Under the pieces are notes generated by a model. It had not been told where the DNA came from. It was given only the letters and a program-made list of their open reading frames with translations, and ran no database searches. Position numbers and translations under genes: made by a program. A stretch of 64,000 nt of DNA from Halichondria panicea (Eukaryota; Porifera; Demospongiae; Suberitida; Halichondriidae): positions 4,490,990-4,554,989 of the forward strand of contig NC_087387.1 in assembly GCF_963675165.1 (NCBI RefSeq). Direction: 5' to 3'. This document shows positions 11,839-26,188 of this stretch, piece after piece (within the stretch, counting starts at the first letter, position 1; each line of letters begins with the position of its first letter).

Positions 11839-12561
11839 AGCCTCGTTCCCAGGGCTTACTTTTTCTTGCTGTTGTCATTGTTCATCCAAAAAGAATAGAC
11901 ATAGTGAGGCAGCAAAGAAAGAAATGTGCGTACAGTTAAGAAACTCTTCAATCTATGGAAAAAGGAAGGCCTGGTTTGGGAAATCGCGTGATCCACAAGG
12001 ATTTTTATGAACGTGGGCGATAAGACTACTATACTGAGACAACCACCAAGCTGTGCTGCAAGTCAGATCAGAGAACCAGCGTGGCCAGCTCTGGTGGCAG
12101 TAGCTACCTGCTATATGATAATCATGACTAAGCTACTCTTGATCTATACCATGTAGAAAGACACAAGAAAAGGTGATAGTCTGATTGAATCTGAACACAC
12201 AATCTAGACTAGTAGATCATCTAGCTAAGCCTAAGGTATAGCTAGCTATAGTGCTTGCAAACTTTCAGTTCAAGTCCATGTCCAGCTTGCTGCAGGCAAA
12301 GTTTTATTAGTCATAAAACTCTACGTGGGCAGTCCAACATCTCTAGCACTGCATGCCCACTCTCATTTTCATCCTTCTACCACCCTTATACCCTCATGCG
12401 ACTTCCCGATACAGGCTCTCCTTTTTCCTAACTCTACGTCTATTTTCTCCTCCAATCAATACCGTATTTTATCTCATTGAACAATTAATACAGTATTTTA
12501 TCTTATTGAACGATTGTGATAAAGAACAAAAAAATAAAAAGGAGAGCCTGTGTAGAGGCTA
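11839..12561. repeat. dispersed repeat family Y, copy 1
   Basis: About 720 bp that recur in the same orientation at 62105-62856, with only scattered substitutions and short indels. Both copies begin AGCCTCGTTCCCAGG and end GAGAGCCTGTGTAGAGGCTA. An internal reverse-complement pair (ACAGGCTCTCC with GGAGAGCCTGT) suggests a transposon-derived unit. No coding capacity. Confidence 0.8.
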
Positions 12562-12937
12562 CATAGACACAGAGACAGACACACACACTATCGTATACCT
12601 CGCTTGCACATGCACACCAAGGCATAAATATGGGTTGCTATATAATAGCTACAGTATATAGCACAAGTTAGATTCAACCGGACAATCGGATTGGAGAGGT
12701 ATAGTTTTACCCATTATTTGTTAACTAATAATTATGACATCATCAGCCACAAGGCCATAGATATCAAGAAAGACGTCAGGCAAAATGGATGTACATAATA
12801 ATGGGTAAGCACCAGACATTAATCGTCAATGCAGCAGTCGCTACTTTTAGAGGTCGCGGAGGTGCTGCATATTTATAGAGGGTTGAATAAGTGCAGTACT
12901 TATTAAAGTGTACGTGTACATACAGTGGAGATTGGAC

Positions 12938-13049
12938 CAGGTGGCATATACGGCACCGGATGTATTTTGAAGGGGGAGGGGTTCGGATTAGCTAAGGAAA
13001 ATAACAAAAATTAGGGCGTTTCCACATCCGGTGCCGTATAAGACACCTG
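12938..13049. repeat. short MITE with about 28-bp inverted repeats
   Basis: Both ends carry TATACGGCACCGGATGT in opposite orientation, preceded by CAGGTG-type ends. The total is about 110 bp with a G-rich centre and no coding capacity. Confidence 0.75.
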
Positions 13050-13769
13050 ATCCCTCTTCTTTACCATCTTTAACACCTCATTTTCTCTGAGCAAAGCCTT
13101 CTCTCCATGTCCACCATGTCTTGTCTCTAGTTTTGTGACTATAATAATCTGCAGACGTCAGCACTTCAGGGTCAGAGGTCAACTGAGTGCTCACAAGGTC
13201 ATAAAGGTCAACCACATGGTCAGAACTTGATGCCAGAATGTCTGAAACTCTGAGACTTTGCAGACTTGTTTTGAGGGAGCTGCAGAAGATAGACTCTCAA
13301 GTGAGGACTCTCTGTAGCTGATAGTATTATAATGTAGATTGTATTAATGACTAAACAAAAAGGCTGGCAAAGTTTACAAATATTCCGACACATTCTTTTA
13401 ATTAAAGAATACCATTAATTAAAAAGTAGATAGTACTCAATCTTCATAGCCTAAACAGTATAATATAATAATTATGTTCTCATAATACGGTACTTTATAT
13501 AAAAAAGAGGCCCCTTCTAATTATGACATTTAATTAGCACGTACCACACCGTAATTGATGTAGAAAAATAATTCCACTTCTAAATGGCTCATCTTTTAAA
13601 CACAAAACGTTCCGCCCAACTGGCGTTTATGCTCCACAGCTAGTATAGACTTTTTAGAGAAAATAGGCGTGGTTTTACTTGCTAGCTAGCTGCACCGTTG
13701 AGAGCTGACTCGTGAACAACATTCATTGACTGTACCTATGGATCAAACAACTGTGAAAGATATGTTTTG

Positions 13770-16600
13770 ATGTCTCAAACAAGCCTTTTTATAAGTGAAT
13801 TACAGCAACGCATAACGGTAGGTGCTTCTTTTAGGGCCTAAAAAATTATGCTGATGCTGACGTGGTATTACGGTAACTATAATCTCACTAGTCTCGCAAA
13901 TGTATTAAAAAGCGACCTTATTTTTCGAAGAAGTACGCTCGTGTGAATATCTACATACATACTCTGGCACGATTATGTAAAGTAGAACTATTGGCACCAT
14001 AATTATATAGTGGTACATTTCCAAGGTAGTCTTGTGAGTAGTATAATATTTGGTGTAGGCGCGTACTGGACAGTTCTGGAGCTACGTGAGAGCTGAAGTC
14101 ACTAAAAGCACAGCAGATGATGTCACTCCTAAACAGAGATTGCTAAAGACGTGTGTTTCCTACCTGGAGAGCTCAAGACAACATAGGGTAGGTCGTGCAT
14201 ACTATCTAGCATCCATTAGTAGGTCTCAGAAGAGGTACAACATTGAATTCTATATAGTGATGACATTTGCTTAGCTGGCAGTTTATCGCGACTAACTCTA
14301 GGCTAGTAAAACTTTTTAACTGACTGTTTAGCTAGCTCTGTACGTTGCTCAATATTTCTATGGCTAGCTATAGTGTTTCTCCAGCTGAGTTCTTAGTTAG
14401 AGCTCGTCCAGATATTTATTAACAGGTGCAGTGTTCTCACGTTTTGTAGCAAACGTATCTCATAGGGAGAGGTTCACTGGGGTTCATCGACGGAAACATG
14501 ATTTCTCAACTTGAGTCGACTACTCTTTCACTTTGAAAAGCCTTAGTCAAGTGTAACTGTAGGGAACACACAACATTGAAAACCCAATATCAAAATATTG
14601 AATGAGAGTCACACGAGATGTGTTGTACCTCCTAGATAAATCCGACTAGAAAAACATTTGCAATGTGAAAAATTGCTAGGATTGGCCAGGGGAACCACAA
14701 AAAAGCGTGGGAACAAGAAATCAGACGAGAGCATAACTCCAATCCGTTACAACGTCAATCACATGTATACTGGTAGTTTTCCCATGTTTTCCCAGCCAAT
14801 ATGCCACGCAATTTTTACTGGTGGAGTGATGACCAATCCCTATATATATTTATTATACATCCATTTTAGAATGTGGGGCACATAATCATGATGATTTGTG
14901 ATGAATTGATGTTCCTAATACATGCAGTGTTGAGCACAGGTGCACACAGTCCATCCATGCGTAGTAACATGCACGGACCGTACTGGTGACTGCATGGAAT
15001 GATGTGGTGGATGGAAGCTGATAGGTGGATCTGGAACACAGTCTATTATTTAATATACTATGTATTGTACATGTTCATGACGTTGTAACGGATTGGAGTT
15101 ATGCTCTCGTCTGATTTCTTGTTCCCACGCTTTTTTGTGGTTCCCCTGGCCAATCCTAGCAATTTTTCACATTGCAAATGTTTTTCTAGTCGGATTCCCT
15201 TTCTTTTTCAGTACAGTTTACGTATCATGACATGCATAAGTGGAACGTTAAGAGGCAGTACAAGAAGAGAAGACAGGACTAATCAGATATCTTCTCGAAT
15301 ATCTCTGGACTAATAATTATAGTATAATGAGTAATAATTTATTCCTTGATAATTATGTTGAATTTGCGAATCAGTATTAAATGACAGCCATTTTAAGAGC
15401 ATGATATCTAGCCAGTGCATATAGCATGCCTTTCAGAGAAAGGGAGCTAGAGCTGAACAGTGTGAAGAAAAGGAACACCTCAGGCTCTGGAAAAGCACTG
15501 CTGCACTGATTTTAGGCGCACGGTTTATTAGCCACGCCTATCTATTATTATTGGCCACAACACAATTGCTGAGTCATTAAAGATGGCGGAATTGTCTAGG
15601 TAAGAGAAATAGAGACTGAGAGGTCATCTGCCTTGTGGAAGCAATCGCAAATCTGAAGAAGCGCTTTGTAATCCAGGTTGTAGTCGTTTGGAAACCCTGT
15701 GCAGAATGTCCTGGAGATGGCTGTACTTGGAGTAAATGCTGGGCAAGAAACTTACTTACTTACTTACTCACTTACTTACTTAGTCAGTCAGACAAAGAGC
15801 GGTGAAACGTCGAAATAGTGCAATTTTTAAAATGAAAATATTCATTCATTAAAATGTTTATGGATTATGAAATGAGAGATACAAATAGAGAAAAGGCTAA
15901 ATAAACTATCTGTTCAGCCAGTTTCTTGATGTGGCCTTTCCCTGCAGAGATAGAACAGTTTTGAACATGAGTCAAAATAATTGAAATATTGCTAAACACA
16001 GGCAAACCCACTGCCAATCCTATGTAAAACCTACTGGTTTTACTAATATGTTTGCCGAGCATTTATTTGCTACTGAGTGGGAGGAGTTAATTATTGAGTG
16101 TACAGTGTAGGGATATAAAATAGCTACTTTATTGTTTAACCAACTGAAATACCTGGCTAATTAAAAATTCATGCATGAAATTCATGCATTTGATCCGATG
16201 TAGGCCCCGATAAACATAATTTTAGCATAATACATGTAGGTGTCTAATTGGCAACAGTGTCCATTTTTGGTATAGATCATGGCAAAAATGGCTAAAGGTG
16301 AATATTATGGATCAGTTTAAGTCAACAAGATAACACTGAGAATCATTGTGTTGTTGTGTGCTGTGTTTAGTCTACATTTTGTAAAAGATGCCCATATACC
16401 ATGTATATGACTGCATGGTGGGAGATGATTAATCCCACTCTATATTTCTACATACCTATATGCAGGAGATAGTGTTCCAGTACCAAGGTCGTGGTGAGAG
16501 GTCAGTAAAGGACACTGCTAACCTGGTTGGACTCAAAGTACCACCAAATACACTCAAAGAGGACTTTCTGAAGAACAGTAGTGGAACAGCCAGAAGCTAG
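13770..16600 (+). CDS. FMC1: FMC1 homologue (mitochondrial ATP synthase assembly factor), three exons
   Basis: Exons 13770-13817, 14059-14187 and 16466-16600 join in phase 0 with GTAGGT/GTAGGT donors and TAG/CAG acceptors, giving 103 residues and a TAG stop. FMC1 is an LYR-like mitochondrial matrix protein required for assembly of the F1 sector of ATP synthase. The C-terminal exon carries the family signature, FQYQGRGERSVKDTANLVGL, which parallels the GERSVEESAGLVGL region of the animal protein. Exon 2 supplies the helical LLKTCVSYLESSRQHR segment and exon 1 a short helix (SLFISELQQRI). Length fits the family (about 110 residues). The second intron is 2.3 kb and carries a 556-bp inverted-repeat element and a CTTA tetranucleotide run near 15750-15782. 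The start is the only ATG in frame that gives a plausible N-terminus. Confidence 0.88.
14640..15195. mobile_element. inverted-repeat element in FMC1 intron 2
   Basis: The ends ATCCGACTAGAAAAACATT and their reverse complement enclose 556 bp. The arms pair almost perfectly for about 120 bp (14640-14760 with 15075-15195), including the stretch with CAATCCGTTACAACGTC. The unpaired centre of about 310 bp has no coding capacity. It is a MITE or foldback element. Confidence 0.85.
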
Positions 16601-17430
16601 TTTAATAGTTATGGATCTATGTGTACGTACAATCGGTTGTTTTGTATGTTATTTTTGTAACTTGAATATAATTATTATACTGTATAGCTGGTTATTTTCG
16701 AGGAATGACCCAGAAACACAAAATTAGTGCCTTCAAAATTGTTTTACATCTGGCATTGAAACCTCTTTACTGTAGGGGTGTGGTCATTTGAACCTCTATC
16801 CTCGAAATGTTTAGTTAGGGCAATCTGCGAAAATTTAGTGCTGTAAAAATAATCAGGTTATTTTCGTATGGTCGTATATTTCATATTGCATGTATATACA
16901 TACAGTATCGTACGAACATTAAAAACTATGAGCGCTACGTCCTATTCTGAGCTGTATATACGAATAATTAAAATAACGAATTGGGAGTTCATGAAAATTA
17001 CCTGTATACACATTTTTGAGGGGCTTACTTAATTATTTCGCTGTTAGCAAATTCCCTCGGCCCTCGACCACTGATTACTATATATACCGAGCCAATATAC
17101 GTTATATTAATTGTATATAATCGATTTGCAAATGGAAGGCATGACTTGGGAGTATAGTCAACCAGCCAACAAAATCATTCTATTCTTTTACGAAATTTTA
17201 AGTGCCTCAATTGACCTGTGCAACATAATACACTATTAACAAAAAGAACTTAAGTAATACAGAACAATAGCAGAGAATTTTAAATAGGGTGGCAAATTAA
17301 TATAAGACACACAATTTTACGAAAGTTACGATATGACATAATACAAAAAGTCATGTACAGTTACTGTGCTCTACATTATAAGAAAACAAGTGATGTTTCT
17401 CTACGCTAGCTAAAGTGTACAAACCAATTA
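16601..17430. other. intergenic spacer with a family Z repeat
   Basis: No coding exon seen. Bases about 16686-16870 belong to the repeat family with the end AGCTGGTTATTTTCGAGG, also present at 34623-34813; both copies share a phrase around GGGGTGTGGTCATTTGAAC in one or the other orientation. The rest is AT-rich. Confidence 0.6.
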
Positions 17431-17466
17431 TGCCCCCTGTAGGACTTGAACCTACAGCTACAGAGA
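17431..17466 (-). other. tRNA-like 3' fragment (T arm plus acceptor 3' strand)
   Basis: On the minus strand the sequence CTGTAGGTTCAAGTCCTACAG forms a T arm (5-bp stem, TTCAAGT loop) followed by GGGGGCA, like the 3' end of a tRNA. No D arm, anticodon arm or matching 5' acceptor strand was found upstream. It is a tRNA fragment or the relic of a tRNA-derived SINE, not a working tRNA gene. It ends about 60 bp beyond the stop of the protease gene. Confidence 0.55.
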
Positions 17467-17527
17467 CTATACACTTCTATATATGATCATGTGGTAAATG
17501 TTTTTGTGATAATTATGTGTCAATAAA

Positions 17528-20080
17528 TTATACTGAGCTCATGGGCATGAATTCTTCAATAATGCTGGTTCTGGATCGGATCCAATGAAAGGGTTTTGCC
17601 TTATTCATGTTCGTCCAATGTGTACGATTACACAAATCACCAGACGTGATCCTCAGAGTTCTCGAAGCGAAACTAGTGAAGACTTCAGTGATAGTCCTGG
17701 CTTCATTTGAATCACGTGAATACTTTTCATAGTCCTTCTTGTCATTTTTATGATCTTCTTTATACAATGTGATACATTTAATTGTACCAACAACAATGGC
17801 TTGTTTGGGGATAACAGTGATGTTACTGAAGCAGCTCAAAATTAGAGGATCAGAAAATGCTTCGAAATGAAGGTGAAGATGTAGGCGTTGTCTAGACCTA
17901 TCAGCTTTTGACCATTCAACCAAAATCAAAGCCATCGGAGTTCCAGAAAGTTGGCGCGTCCCATCTTTATCAAAAATTTTCAACCGAAAGCACAGTATCT
18001 TGATTGACCCATCTGTAAAGGCTTGCTTCATTTCCTCGATGTCCTCTAGAGTACCACCTCGTGCTGCTCCAATGCTCTTGTTTACATGATCAACACAAAA
18101 ACGTAGAAAGAAATCAGGCTGGCTGAAAAAACGAAAAGTATTGCCATCTCGTATTATCTCACGCACTCCGTTAATATCCGGACCCTGAAATGGAATACCA
18201 GGATCACAATACAGCGAGGGATTTTGCTTCAGTCCTATGTCATCGATCTGTTCATGCAAGTCACCCAAATCAGCAGCAGGAGACTTCAAAGCTTGAATGT
18301 CCTCAAGATTGGTTTTCTGGAGCTCAATCCACAATGGTATGAACAGGTTACCATAAGAGACTTCGTCACCACTGCAAGCAGTTTGAACGATTATTTTCGT
18401 GTACTCTAGTAGACTTTTGTTGCGTTCGAAGTAAGTAGCCCATTGGCCAGAATAGCAGGCATCAACGATAATAATCACTAGGCTTTTGAATTGTTTACGA
18501 TCCCGTTCCTTTAGCTGATCGAGGACCCATTTTGGAGACAATAGACCGGACTGAAATGCAATCACATCCCCAGCAGATGCGTCCCTAGTCACGGTATGGG
18601 GCGTGTACTCCTTACCCATCATTGTGCTACAATCTTTTAAATCCCAACGCAGGTACTTCCTGTTGAGAGTTTGCACCTCTCCAACAGGAATAGGATTGTT
18701 TTGTAACTTCGTGGCAGTTTCGGAGGACAAACCGTGGCCTGTAAGGCAAAGAACTGAAACAATTTTATTTATTCGGGCTGGGTTTTCAGGATTGCCAACG
18801 AGAAAATGCCTACATTGCTCTACAAATGATTCGTCCACTGCGTCCATGAAACCAAATTTAGTGTATGACCAATGCTCCCTATGATCCTTTGTAGGAAACA
18901 TATCACCAACTCTTTTTGCATAGAATTCAAACGAATCGAAATCATCCATCATTTGGGTATTGTCTTCAAATTTAGTAGACTCATATTTTCTCTTTGCTAG
19001 AGTGACTAGATCTTGATCTTGCAAATCTAAACAATGTAATAAGGGTCCTGATTTCCACATTGCGTATAATAGGTAGTTTGACACACAATTGAAACTGAAT
19101 TTACCAAGGATGCATGTCAATTTTCATAATTATATACGTGCATGTATACTGTACAATGTATGTTATATAAATGTACAGATAATTGCAACTACATGTACAT
19201 GTAGAATACACTTAATTACAGCATTGATCTATCGAACGTACTTTCAGGAACACCAAGAATATTGCACAGCTCAAGACGGCTTCCTCTCCTAATCATGTCA
19301 TCAACAAATGATTTCGCATTAAGACCGGAGTCAATAGAGCATGGGAATGCCAATGCTAGCACCTCAATCTGAATTGGAGCAAGCAACAGCATCATATACC
19401 GTTAATACTCAGAACGTCATGCAGAACATCATTATGAGCAACGGGTAACCTTATACATAGTTATATTGTAGTATAGTTAGTTAGCGCTAATAAAATTAAA
19501 ATTTCCATGACAAACAAGCACTTGGTCTATAATAATTGCATGAAAAACAAATTAGCTTAATTACCTATACAACACATTGTTACAGTAGGAGAGTCTACAG
19601 TATAAAGTTATACCGGAAGAGAGGGTGTGCATGTGCATGCATGGATCCAATATCATCCACCGCACTCAAATTAACCACGAAATATCCTATCCTAGATGTG
19701 ATTACAAATGATTATAATTATGTACTGTATATAGCAGATAATTTTCATGGGCGAGCTGACCTTCACAAAAATGTTCCCCAATTTTTTTCGTTACGAAAAT
19801 CTCCTTAAAGCAAAATGTTTACCCCACGAAAATTACCCCCGCTATACGGTAGTACGTTGTGTCTGTTTGATAATGTAACTGAATTTCAGCCTCGAGCAGT
19901 GCCTTTGGGTTTATAAATTCCGACAAAAACAGTGCCATGTGCACTGCATGCATGCCCAATACAATAAGTTCTATGTAAAGGTTATCCTCAAGGCTTCTAG
20001 AAATTGTGACTGCAAGTATTAACCTTATTATCAACGAGTTGAGCTTCATCATCACTGCCCTGATCATCTGCACTCTCCAT
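17528..20080 (-). CDS. caspase-like (clan CD) cysteine protease, three exons
   Basis: Proposed exons, all minus strand: 20024-20080 (19 codons from ATG, acidic), 19242-19368 and 17528-19047, in phases 0 and 1, giving 567 residues. Clan CD proteases (caspases, metacaspases and relatives) use a His-Cys dyad. Here TGHG (His about 166) follows a hydrophobic strand, and VIIIVDACYSG (Cys about 259) follows a second one, 93 residues later; this His-then-DACxSG order and spacing fits the fold. Upstream lies a helical region (about 20-140) without a recognised domain; downstream are about 300 residues of unknown character ending in a basic region. The last exon is certain as an open frame of 530 codons; the two small 5' exons rest on splice phase only. 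The protein is not a classical caspase by sequence, and substrate and role are unknown. A MITE sits in intron 1. Confidence 0.72.
19730..19846. repeat. small MITE in intron 1 of the protease gene
   Basis: The ends TATAGCAG..AATTTTC and GAAAATTACCCCCGCTATA are inverted relative to each other; the total is about 117 bp. It resembles the element at 40434-40620, whose ends also read TATAGCGGG. Confidence 0.6.
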
Positions 20081-20309
20081 GACCAGATGTTACCCTGTAA
20101 ATGGTAAAGAAAGCAATTTTAATTATTACTCGCATGTGGTTTATTTATTGTATTTTCTGCGAGTACGAGTTCACATTATTTTTCTCATTCGCAGCTAATG
20201 ATTTATAGTATATAGATCTGATTACCAGCAAATATATATCACCTAAAGGCAAGGTATCGCATGCGTACAGATTTAATCATGATAAAAAAATACCAAATAC
20301 CTCGATTAT

Positions 20310-20355
20310 CAGCTGGGAGAATGGCCACAGGCAGTCCGAACAAGTGTGGGTGAGC
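20310..20355 (-). pseudogene. fragment of TMEM245 exon 8
   Basis: About 45 bases match the 3' part of TMEM245 exon 8 and its donor (CAGCTGGGAGAATGGCCACA on the plus strand), with one base missing in the run before GTGTGGG. It marks a further, older copy beyond the tandem array. Confidence 0.75.
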
Positions 20356-20752
20356 TGAAGAATATAGATACAGTTAAGACATTCATAATTATATTGACTA
20401 TAGCTAAAGAACTGATCATGATGCAGGTGGAGAGATATCACATAATAACAACATGCACACAGATCTAGAATAAACAGTAGACTAGACCTAGCTATAATTT
20501 ATATATAGATATAGTCTCCATCATACATTAATGCAAGATCTACAACTAATAAAGGCACATCTAGATTCTACAAACCTTTTTGTGATGTGAAGAGCTATGT
20601 TACGTGCTACCAGGTTGCGCGCAAGGTTGAGAGACTGTACTGAACACGAGGGCCTACAAAACTTAGTTAAGGGCCTATGCAGGTACGTGTTATTAAGGAT
20701 GTGGTCATAAATTACTGATAGCTCTATAAGCTTTGTGGGTATTGCATGCAGG

Positions 20753-20809
20753 AGTCTCATGGATCAGCCCCTCCCAACCCTTCTTAGGAGGGGGCTGATC
20801 CATGAGACT
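20753..20809. repeat. near-perfect hairpin
   Basis: AGTCTCATGGATCAGCCCC is followed after a 12-13 base loop by its reverse complement, with a stem of about 22 bp and one extra base on one side. No T-run follows. It could be a small transposon remnant or a foldback end. Confidence 0.7.
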
Positions 20810-21152
20810 AGTGTGGGATATAAATGTAAATTGTACACCTAGAATTGTATCTAGAAAGTGAAAGCTGGTGTCATAAATTACTGTAATCACTGTAATCAAG
20901 TATAGCCACGCCTGATACGCAAAATTAAAATTAAAATTAAAACCACTCAAAATGGCTATTCTGATATAATAATTATAGATCTACGGGATTTGGTAAGTAT
21001 TAGCCAAATCAACGTATCCATTATTATAAATCCCATGATGTAAGTAATAATAATTAGTTCGACTTATAATTTATTGAGTTTACTGAGTTTAATCAAAAGT
21101 TTGTTAGCAACGTAGTGAAGAGATACATGTATGTATCTATAGTTACTGATTA

Positions 21153-21338
<186 letters not shown>

Positions 21339-21547
21339 TTATTGGATAAAGTGCACTTATAACCTCCCACCAACGACAATCCCTCTGTAATTCACATGTA
21401 TAGGGCCATTCTTCATAGCCACTATTTCATTGTGTACCTAGATCACATTTCAGCTCCACTGTACATTACCTAATGCTTCAGAGCACAACAACTTGTTATG
21501 CCTCGGTGCGCGTGTGTAAACGAGGTATACGGTAGTGTTTATGTGCA

Positions 21548-21735
<188 letters not shown>

Positions 21736-21799
21736 CCCACTCCTATGTAGCTTTGACAAATCCACCAAGGGAGGCATCAGCACCTAGCTGCACCTAGCT

Positions 21800-22135
21800 G
21801 CAGTGCTTTCATTAACCCGAGGCGCGCTGTGGCTTACAGTAGAGTGTCAGTCTGTCTGTCTGCCTGTCTGTGTGTTCTGAGTCTACTCACCTGGATGCGA
21901 TAGCACTGTGTTTATACAATGGATAGCCTCAACACAACAAGGTAGTAGTTTTATAAATTTGGCAGATTTTGATGTTAAAGCTTCGTTGTCGAATAAAAGT
22001 GAGCAAAAGCTAAGAAGCTAAAAAGCTTGAACCTGCACGTTGGTCGTTGCACAGATTAACACGCGGCTTGGACTCGAGGCTGTAGACTACTAAACTTCAA
22101 ATTAACAACAGAGGGTTTGCACTTCAGTGCTCTGG
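21800..22135. repeat. dispersed repeat family X, copy 2 (reverse orientation)
   Basis: Reverse complement of the repeat at 10838-11160, recognised by the CTGTCTGTCTG run, TGGATAGCCTCAACACAACA and the end GGGTTTGCACTTCAGTGCTC. It lies in intron 9 of TMEM245 copy C. Confidence 0.75.
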
Positions 22136-24234
22136 TTAGTATAATATTCTGTGCAGTTTTAATTAGCACTTCCTGTGGAGCAGGCTGGGTCTCTGTTACA
22201 ATAGAGTCTTTGTGTACAGAGGCCCTGCAGGGGCTCTCTTGTTGGTTGCCATATGCAACATTATTTCTTCTACTTTTCCTTGCTACACGTATTCAATTCA
22301 AGGATTCTTCTTCATGCATTTTGTATACTGCAGGGATTTGTTGGCACATCTGGACCACGGCTCTGGACCGTGTGCTACAGTCTTGACACACAACGAAAGG
22401 AATAGACATACAATTATACTAGCCGTACAAAACTCATCCTTCAATTTCCCTATTGATGAGTGTGTCCACAAAGAGCAGAGGTAACAAAGAGAGAGTGAAC
22501 AATGCTAGAGCGGAGAGCAGTTGTCCCTGCAGCAGCCACAGCTCCAACACAGCAGGCAATGCCAACCAGTATGCCCCAATGAATGGAATGGCTCCAGCTA
22601 TCCCAGCCACTACTGCAAGGAACATAAGAAAACGCAATCATGTGGGGGTAAAGCAATCATTCAGTGTGATGCAAATAAGACAAAGAGACCAGGATTTCTA
22701 AACTCTACTAGACCTTCTAAAACTAATTTCGCAGTGCATTTTACAGGGTTCTATTACATGAAGCCTTTTAGGAAGCCTTTTAGGAAGGCCCTATATCCAT
22801 CACTCAGGGATTGAGGGATCTACAACTCTAACCAGTCAGTCTGGCCTCACCAGCTGGGAGAATAGCCACAGGTAGTCCGAACAAAGTGTGGGTGAGCCAG
22901 GTGTAGAAACCATAGAAGAATGCTCGTCTGAACGTTGCATGGAACACACTCCTTTAGAGAGATATACATGTATATCCGTCATGTCATGAACAACTAGTTA
23001 TTGTACATGTATGCACAATTATGCAATTGTACACTATACATGTACATGTAATAATTATAGTAACATGACTGTTGATGCTCTCAAGACTTATGTTCAAGTA
23101 AGAATGTGCAGAGAGAAAAAGGATAAGCCTATTGGCTTTAACAATAGGAAATGTTTTCCAAAACATCTCTCCATTCTTCACCTTACTGCCCGTGAGAAAG
23201 TCTTGCCGTGTTTCTTCTTATCCCCGTCCATACCGACCTCGGTTGAGGTACCAGTTGTGGAATCATTGGAGGAGAGGGTTAAGTCCATGTGTGTTGAGTT
23301 CAACCTTCATAACTTTGTCATACTTCAAATACTGAAATTCATCCATTGTTAAAAGTGCTTCTATCTATATGCTGTAAGCTTCAACCAGCTAAAAGTTAGC
23401 ATTTTCCATGTATGTGTAGGAGGCCATGGCATACTAGCTACTTGCCAACCACATACAGTGCATCCAGCAAAATTACTGTGTACTTTGATAGTGGATTTGG
23501 TTTGGCATGCATCTTTCAAGAAATACACTTGTTGTAGCCTATTCATTCACCTACACAATGGTATCAGCACCATTTCTTAGAAAGATTCCAATCAAAAGAT
23601 ATCAACATTTGTACAACCACTCACACAGTTGTGGTAATCTACTGGCACTGTAAACCATTAATGAAGCCTAATTTACCATAAATTCTGGGCGAATTCAACT
23701 TTAGATGCTTTGTGCATGAGTATAGATGAACTATGTAACGGAATTCATGTAAAGTGGAACCTCGATTATCCGGACACCTTGGTTACAGAGGTAGGCCGAA
23801 TAGCTGAATATGAGGAAAATCGAATAGATAACCATGCCTTGATACAACCACTTAATTGATGAACAACTAGTGCCACATGGTTGTCTGTGCATGCATGCGC
23901 AGAGAAGCAGGCCTGTCTCCATAGTAACAGCTGCATGTGCATGCGCATTTAAGGGACACACAAAAAAGAAAATTGCCAAGCTGAGGTTCTACTGGTACAC
24001 TGTACATGATTCAGTACTTCACTCATGCCTCATACGAAACACCACGTCATTGACATTTAGCTATACCCAGTAGTGCTGCTATAAATATAGGATCTGACAA
24101 AAAGCATGGAAACAAGCGATCGGAGGAAAACCGTACAATTTTTTAACAGGTGGCATACATGTACATGACATTGGTAAACATGGTCTAACTATACAATTAC
24201 TGACTCGTAACATAATTAAACAGGATACCTAAAG

Positions 24235-26188
<1,954 letters not shown>

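Larger units (their letters stand above)
8266..13769. other. repeat-rich region without recognisable genes
   Basis: About 5.5 kb with no coding exon that could be supported. It holds the MITE at 8825-9120, the inverted repeat at 9192-9307, a dispersed repeat at 10838-11160, a second dispersed repeat at 11839-12561 and the MITE at 12938-13049. Open frames here (for example 9082-9540 and 11638-11898) run through these repeats and look non-coding. Confidence 0.6.
20081..21149. other. intergenic spacer with exon fragment and hairpin
   Basis: No intact coding exon. It contains a degraded piece of TMEM245 exon 8 (20310-20355) and a near-perfect hairpin (20753-20809). Other sequence is AT-rich; a TMEM245 last-exon copy begins at 21150. 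Confidence 0.6.

Noticed and set aside
15580-15606. ATGGCGGAATTGTCTAG followed by a GTAAGAG donor, like a first exon.
   Set aside because: It lies within FMC1 intron 2, and FMC1 has a better first exon at 13770 in phase with exon 2. No downstream partner exon was found. It could still be a start of another transcript.
15865-16062. 65-codon minus-strand frame in the FMC1 intron.
   Set aside because: No splice context, homology or repeats supporting it; AT-rich intronic sequence.
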